Positions 59,745-64,000 of a stretch of DNA of 64,000 nucleotides are shown here, piece by piece (the first letter of the stretch is position 1; the number at the start of each line of letters is the position of its first letter). Under the pieces are notes generated by a model. It did no database searches. It worked only from the letters and a program-made list of their open reading frames with translations, and had not been told where the DNA came from. This stretch comes from Nocardia sp. NBC_01730 (GTDB lineage Bacteria; Actinomycetota; Actinomycetes; Mycobacteriales; Mycobacteriaceae). Both the position numbers and the translations under genes were made by a program. The stretch covers positions 62,001 through 126,000 of the forward strand of contig NZ_CP109162.1 in assembly GCF_035920445.1 (NCBI RefSeq), given 5' to 3'.

Positions 59745-61005
59745 ATCCCCAACGTTCGTGTCCGATGCCACCACACCCGGAACCTGCCCCGTCGCGCACG
59801 GCTCGCCGATCGACAACAATGGTCCTCGGGTTCTCCTGCATACCCCGGAATTCGCCGCCGACCCACATCGCGCCTACCGCGAGATGCGCCGTCAGCACGG
59901 TTCGCTGGTTCCGATGGAGTTGGCGCCGGATGTGCCCGCGACGTTGGTGATCGGATACCACACCGCGCTGCGAATCCTCAACGATCCCGAGCACTTTCCA
60001 GCCGATCCACGCAGATGGCAGCAGAACATTCCTGACGACTCACCCATCAAACCGATGATGGAGTGGCACCCGAATGCGCTGCGCAACAGCGGGGACGCGC
60101 ATATTCGCTATCGCCAGGCATATACCGCGAGCATCGACGGAATTGATCTGCACGCGCTCCATTCCAAGGTCGAGAAGATCGCCATCCCGCTGATCAACAC
60201 CTTCTGCGCGGACGGTTCGGCGGACTTGGTGACCCAATACGCGTTCCCGCTCGCCTTCGAGATTATCAACCAGATGGTCGGCTGCCCGGCGGAACTGGGG
60301 CAGCGGGTCGCGACCGGCATGGCCGCGCTCTTCGATACGGTCAATGCCGCCTGGGGCATGCAGACGCTCAGCGAGGCGCTGATGGAGCTGACCCAGCTCC
60401 GGCGCGCCCAGCCCGGCGACGATGTCACCTCGCGGCTGGCGCATCACCCGGCCGAACTCGACGACGCGGAGATGCTTTCCCAGCTGATCAGCTTCTACGG
60501 TGCGGGCATCGAGCCGCAGCAGAATCTGATCACCAATACCCTGCTGTTGATGCTCACCGACAAACGGTTCGGTGGCGACGTCCTCGGTGGGAGCTTGTCG
60601 ACCCGCGACGCACTCGACGAGGTGCTGTTCGACGATCCGCCGATGGCGAACTTCTGTACCACCTATCCGCGGCAGCCGATCCTGATCGAGAACACCTGGC
60701 TACCTGCCCATCAACCGATCGTCGTCAGCATGACCGGTTGCAACAACGATCCCGCTATCCGCGGCGGCGACTATACCGGCAATCGCTCGCATCTGGCGTG
60801 GGGCGCCGGGCCGCACGCCTGCCCGGCCAGGTCCGTGGCATACCTGATCGTGCAGGACGCCATCGATCAGCTGCTCGACGCCATCCCCGAGATGCAGCTG
60901 GCCGTGCCTACGGACGAGTTGGTCTGGCGGCCCGGTCCGTTCCACCGGGCGATGGCTGCATTACCGGTCGTTTTCCCGAAGTCTCCGCCATTGAACATGC
61001 CGTAA
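59731..61005 (+). CDS. Conservon-associated cytochrome P450, CYP157-like, lacking the ExxR arginine
   Basis: The 424-residue product aligns by eye with a P450: N-terminal [20 protein letters not shown]-helix region [17 protein letters not shown]-helix [11 protein letters not shown], and a heme loop [18 protein letters not shown] with the Cys ligand. The K-helix, where Glu-x-x-Arg should stand, reads [10 protein letters not shown], with Phe for Arg, and the I-helix lacks the acid-alcohol pair. Streptomyces CYP157 proteins in conservons are known to lack this Arg too. TTG 59731 overlaps the cvnD stop. A regulatory or heme-sensing role within the conservon is possible, but unproven. Confidence 0.88.
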   Translation: MTTPQSPTFVSDATTPGTCPVAHGSPIDNNGPRVLLHTPEFAADPHRAYREMRRQHGSLVPMELAPDVPATLVIGYHTALRILNDPEHFPADPRRWQQNIPDDSPIKPMMEWHPNALRNSGDAHIRYRQAYTASIDGIDLHALHSKVEKIAIPLINTFCADGSADLVTQYAFPLAFEIINQMVGCPAELGQRVATGMAALFDTVNAAWGMQTLSEALMELTQLRRAQPGDDVTSRLAHHPAELDDAEMLSQLISFYGAGIEPQQNLITNTLLLMLTDKRFGGDVLGGSLSTRDALDEVLFDDPPMANFCTTYPRQPILIENTWLPAHQPIVVSMTGCNNDPAIRGGDYTGNRSHLAWGAGPHACPARSVAYLIVQDAIDQLLDAIPEMQLAVPTDELVWRPGPFHRAMAALPVVFPKSPPLNMP

Positions 61006-61016
61006 AGGAGCGTCCG

Positions 61017-62249
61017 ATGCAGCGTGAACCGATAGCTCTGGACACAACCGGCACCGACATCCAGGGCGAGTCGGTGCGGATCCGTGAGCGGGGGCCGGTC
61101 ACTCTGGTGGAATTACCCGGCGGTGTGCCCGCGTGGTCGGTGACCGACGCTGTCGTGCTCAAGAGCCTGTTGGCCGACCCCCGGGTGTCGAAGGACCCGC
61201 GGCAGCACTGGGCGGCATTTGTGAACGGCGAGATCACGCAGGACTGGCCACTGCACCCCTGGGTGTCGGCGGACAACATGTTCACCGCGTACGGTGCGGA
61301 CCATCGCCGCCTGCGGAAATTGGTTGCGCCGGCGTTCACTCACCGTCGCACCACCGCGCTGCGTCCGCGGATCGAGTCGATCACCGACAACCTGCTGGAC
61401 GAGCTGTCGGCGACCCCGCGGGGTGTAATGGTCGACCTGCGTGAGCGATTCGCATACCCGGTCCCGATCCAGGTCATCACCGAGTTGATGGGCGTGCCGG
61501 ACCACCTGGGCCCCGCTATGCACAAATGTGTCGACGGGTTCTTCGACGGCTCGTTCACGCCCGAGCAAGCCCAAGCCAACTACCTCGAAATGTATCGACT
61601 CGTCAGTGAACTCGTGGCATACCGGCGGGAGAAACCTGGCGATGACATCACCAGCGTGCTGATCGCCACCCGCGACGAGGACGACGGCTCGCAGCTGACC
61701 GAGAAGGAACTCGTCGACACGCTGATGCTGGTCATCAACGCTGGGCACGAGACGACGGTCAACCTGCTCGACCAGGCTGTCTTCGCGCTGCTGACCCGCC
61801 CGCGGCAGCGCGCCGACGTGGTCGAGGGCCGGGTTTCCTGGTCGGATCTGGTGGAGGAATCGCTGCGTTTCGAGGCACCGGTCGCGCATCTGCCCTTGCG
61901 TTACGCCGTCGACGACATCGAGATCGGCGGGATCCACATCCCCAAGGGGGAGGCGATCCTGGCCTCTTACGCAGCCGCCAACCGCGACCCGAAGGTGCAC
62001 GGCGCCACCGCCGACGAGTTCGATGTCACGCGTTCGACCAAGGACCAGCACGTGGCCTTCGGCTATGGTGTCCACCACTGCATCGGCGCCCCGCTGGCTC
62101 GGCTGGAGGCGTCCATCGCCCTCCCGGCTGTCTTTCGGCGCTTCCCGAACCTGCGGTTGGCTGTGGCTCAGTCCGAGCTGGAACCTGTGGTCAGCTTCGT
62201 CTCGAATGGGCACCGGACGCTACCGGTCTACCTGACTGCAGGGGAGTAG
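61017..62249 (+). CDS. Cytochrome P450, CYP154-like, all motifs present
   Basis: A standard 410-residue bacterial P450: [16 protein letters not shown] (C-helix), [16 protein letters not shown] (I-helix with the acid-alcohol pair), [15 protein letters not shown] (ExxR) and [20 protein letters not shown] (heme loop). Such proteins follow CYP157 members in several Streptomyces conservons as CYP154. AAGGAG lies 6 bases before ATG 61017, 11 bases after the previous stop. It presumably hydroxylates a small molecule; substrate unknown. Confidence 0.93.
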   Translation: MQREPIALDTTGTDIQGESVRIRERGPVTLVELPGGVPAWSVTDAVVLKSLLADPRVSKDPRQHWAAFVNGEITQDWPLHPWVSADNMFTAYGADHRRLRKLVAPAFTHRRTTALRPRIESITDNLLDELSATPRGVMVDLRERFAYPVPIQVITELMGVPDHLGPAMHKCVDGFFDGSFTPEQAQANYLEMYRLVSELVAYRREKPGDDITSVLIATRDEDDGSQLTEKELVDTLMLVINAGHETTVNLLDQAVFALLTRPRQRADVVEGRVSWSDLVEESLRFEAPVAHLPLRYAVDDIEIGGIHIPKGEAILASYAAANRDPKVHGATADEFDVTRSTKDQHVAFGYGVHHCIGAPLARLEASIALPAVFRRFPNLRLAVAQSELEPVVSFVSNGHRTLPVYLTAGE

Positions 62250-62403
62250 CCGCACCTCCCAAGGGTTTGTCGCGCCGAGGTGGGTCGTCAGGGCGGTGCA
62301 CGTCGCCATGATCGAGTCCCGACCCCGCCCCGACACTGCTCTCCGACACAAGGGGCACACGCCCGAGTTCACTCAGCACGCCCGTCGTATTCCTGTTCCT
62401 TTC

Positions 62404-62431
62404 CTGGAGTCACGTCTTTGACCACGCCACA
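62404..62431 (+). repeat. 28-base direct repeat, copy 2 (start of third P450)
   Basis: Identical to 59717-59744. It brings along the tail of cvnD, here untranslated, so the duplication of the P450 gene began inside the cvnD 3' end. Confidence 0.9.
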
Positions 62432-63662
62432 GCACCCAACCCAAGCTGGTACCTGCCCCGTCGGGCACGGATCACCGATCGACACCGACATTCCCCGAAT
62501 TGCTTTGTACTCCGAGGAATTCGCCGCCGACCCGCATCATGCCTACCGCGAGATGCGACGCCGTCACGGTTCGCTGGTGCCGGTGGACCTGTCGCCCGGC
62601 ATTCCTGCCACGCTGGTGATCGGCTACCACACCGCAGTGCGAATTCTCAACGATCCTGACCATTTTCCGTCCGACCCGCGCACCTGGCAGCAGAGCGTAC
62701 CCGGCGACTGTCCGATCCTGCCGATGCTGGAGTGGCGCCCGAATGCCTTGCGCAGTGCGGGACTCGAGCACGCGCGCTATCGGCAGGCCAACACGGTCGC
62801 GATCGATGGGATCGATCTGCACGCGCTGCACAGTGCTGTCGAGCAGGTCGCGGTCCCGCTGATCAACACGTTCTGTGGGGACGGCGCGGCCGACCTGATC
62901 AGCCAGTACGCCTTCCCACTGACCTTTGCCGTGCTCAACTCCATACTCGGCTGTCCGCCGGATATCGGGCAGCAGGTGGCCTATGCATTGGCCGCGATGT
63001 TCGAAGGAGTGGACGCCGACAAGATCAACGCGATACTCTCCGGCGCGTTGTTCGATCTGATCAGCCTCAAGCGGGCTGAGCCGGGCGACGACATCGCCAC
63101 GCGACTGCTGGCCCATCCGACCAAGCTCGGGGACGCGGAGCTGATCAATCAACTGGTCACCCTCTATGGCGCGGGAATCGAACCGCTGCAGAACCTGATC
63201 GCCAACGCTCTACTGCTGATGCTCACCGACGACCGGTTCGCCGGCGGAGGCCCTTCGACGCGTGACGCGCTCAACGAGCTGCTGTTCACCGACCCGCCGT
63301 TGGCGAACTTCAGCGTCACCTACCCGAGGCAGCCGACCCTGATCGATGGTGTCTGGTTGCCCGCGCACCAGCCGGTGGTCATCAGCATGTCGGGCTGCAA
63401 CAACGACCCGGCGATCCACGACGGGGAGTACACCGACAACCACTCTCATCTGGCTTGGGGTACCGGGCCGCACGCCTGCCCCGCCAAGTCCGTCGCGTAC
63501 CTGGTCGCGCAGAACGCCATCGATCAGCTGCTCGACGCGCTGCCCGAAATGCGGCTCGCCTGTCCGGCCGACCGCCTGTCCTGGCGGCCGGGGCCTTTCC
63601 ATCGTGCATTGGCGGCTATGCCGGTCGTTTTTCCCAAGTCGCCACCGCTGAATGTCTTTTAA
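62418..63662 (+). CDS. Second CYP157-like P450, paralogue of the one at 59731
   Basis: The 414-residue product is clearly a duplicate of the first conservon P450: TCPVGHGSPIDTDIPRIAL, NPDHFPSDPRTW-like region, YGAGIEPLQNL, LNELLFTDPPLANF and SHLAWGTGPHACPAKSVA. It also lacks Arg in the ExxR position (ELLF). The paralogues have diverged throughout, so the duplication is not recent. Yet the 28-base 5' segment is still identical, perhaps for translation of the TTG start. Start at TTG 62418 is by analogy. A long GTG-started frame from 62280 exists but is not shared. Confidence 0.88.
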   Translation: MTTPQHPTQAGTCPVGHGSPIDTDIPRIALYSEEFAADPHHAYREMRRRHGSLVPVDLSPGIPATLVIGYHTAVRILNDPDHFPSDPRTWQQSVPGDCPILPMLEWRPNALRSAGLEHARYRQANTVAIDGIDLHALHSAVEQVAVPLINTFCGDGAADLISQYAFPLTFAVLNSILGCPPDIGQQVAYALAAMFEGVDADKINAILSGALFDLISLKRAEPGDDIATRLLAHPTKLGDAELINQLVTLYGAGIEPLQNLIANALLLMLTDDRFAGGGPSTRDALNELLFTDPPLANFSVTYPRQPTLIDGVWLPAHQPVVISMSGCNNDPAIHDGEYTDNHSHLAWGTGPHACPAKSVAYLVAQNAIDQLLDALPEMRLACPADRLSWRPGPFHRALAAMPVVFPKSPPLNVF

Positions 63663-63698
63663 GGAAACCCGCGGGGCAAATCAGCCTTGATTCGACTT

Positions 63699-63797
63699 CG
63701 ACCTCGGGTATCGGTTCAGCACCCGAGGTCGATCTGCGACGAAGCCCTCGGTTGGACATTCTTCTTGCGGCAGCGAATTTCACAACCGAGGGCTTCG
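63699..63797 (+). terminator. Two consecutive perfect hairpins after the P450 operon
   Basis: First stem: CGACCTCGGGT (63699-63709) with ACCCGAGGTCG (63721-63731). Second stem: a perfect 15-base inverted repeat, CGAAGCCCTCGGTTG (63740-63754) with its complement at 63783-63797, loop 28 bases. They start 37 bases after the stop. A double terminator is likely; a regulatory RNA structure is an alternative. Confidence 0.65.
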
Positions 63798-63995
63798 ATG
63801 GCCGGTGTACCTGACGTCGATTCGGCCGGTGTCGCGGAGGACCGTCGACGTTCGTGGCGGGGAGTTCTACCGATGTCAGCGTCGGGGATGGATCCGTTCG
63901 AGCTGGCCGACGCATGTGCCGGGCCGCCGATGGAATTGATCGACACCACGTTCACTTCGAGCAAGCTCGGCCGTTACGTCGGCTTCCGAAAATAG
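63798..63995 (+). CDS. Doubtful 65-codon ORF at the right edge
   Basis: From ATG 63798, or ATG 63873 (MSASGMDPFELADAC), a coding-like stretch ends in FTSSKLGRYVGFRK and TAG. It begins right after the second hairpin. No family recognised; it may be a fragment or a frameshifted start of a gene that continues outside the window. Confidence 0.35.
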   Translation: MAGVPDVDSAGVAEDRRRSWRGVLPMSASGMDPFELADACAGPPMELIDTTFTSSKLGRYVGFRK

Positions 63996-64000
63996 ACCGC

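Noticed and set aside
62280..62417. N-terminal extension of the third P450 from GTG 62280
   Set aside because: Not present in the paralogue; the shared 28-base segment places the start at TTG 62418.

Overview
The window is high-GC actinobacterial DNA, most likely from Nocardia or a close relative in the Nocardiaceae. Pointers are GTG/TTG starts, an IdeR-type iron box, a WXG100 (ESX) relic, F420-type LLM oxidoreductase, WYL and TetR regulators, a SigF-class sigma factor, a PAS-ANTAR protein and a complete conservon. The genus is an inference; no rRNA or housekeeping marker is present.

Layout. 0-20 kb: a conjugation-type membrane protein running off the left edge, an orphan iron box, a DinB-RidA fusion facing a WYL regulator, a methyltransferase behind a compact promoter/operator, a PP2C phosphatase, a cysteine desulfurase broken by two single-base losses, an aminoaldehyde dehydrogenase, a CorA-type transporter, and at 17977-19983 a gene fusing an isoprenyl diphosphate synthase to a class I terpene synthase. 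20-39.5 kb: an integration hot spot with four generations of tyrosine-recombinase modules, IS5 and IS1380 fragments, an SSB fragment and a low-GC glycosyltransferase-like gene. It also holds two small regulated metabolic modules (LLM oxidoreductase/TetR and amidohydrolase-TetR). It ends in an XerD-type integrase beside tRNA-Pro(GGG). One recombinase element (27952-32510, with a methyltransferase passenger) sits inside the 3' end of an older, dead element of the same family. 39.5-48 kb: a PEBP-like protein, a hexarate (glucarate/galactarate) cluster whose dehydratase kdgD survives only as its last 50 codons, and a wrecked type I PKS containing a small inversion. 48-64 kb: largely intact chromosomal genes: sigma factor, PAS-ANTAR, DHA2 exporter, TetR/SDR/hydrolase module, and conservon cvnABCD followed by three P450 genes.

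The strongest candidate for something new is the prenyltransferase-terpene synthase fusion: one 668-residue protein carries both Asp-rich motifs of the chain-elongation domain and the DDxxD, sensor Arg, NSE-like and RY elements of a bacterial terpene cyclase. It could in principle make its own polyprenyl diphosphate and cyclise it. Next are the nested recombinase elements with matching ends, and the conservon in which a P450 lacking the ExxR arginine has been duplicated around a normal P450.

Frameshifts and stops are concentrated in the accessory half (3-47 kb), while 48-64 kb is nearly free of them. Real decay is therefore more likely than uniform sequencing error, but I cannot exclude single-base assembly errors in individual genes.
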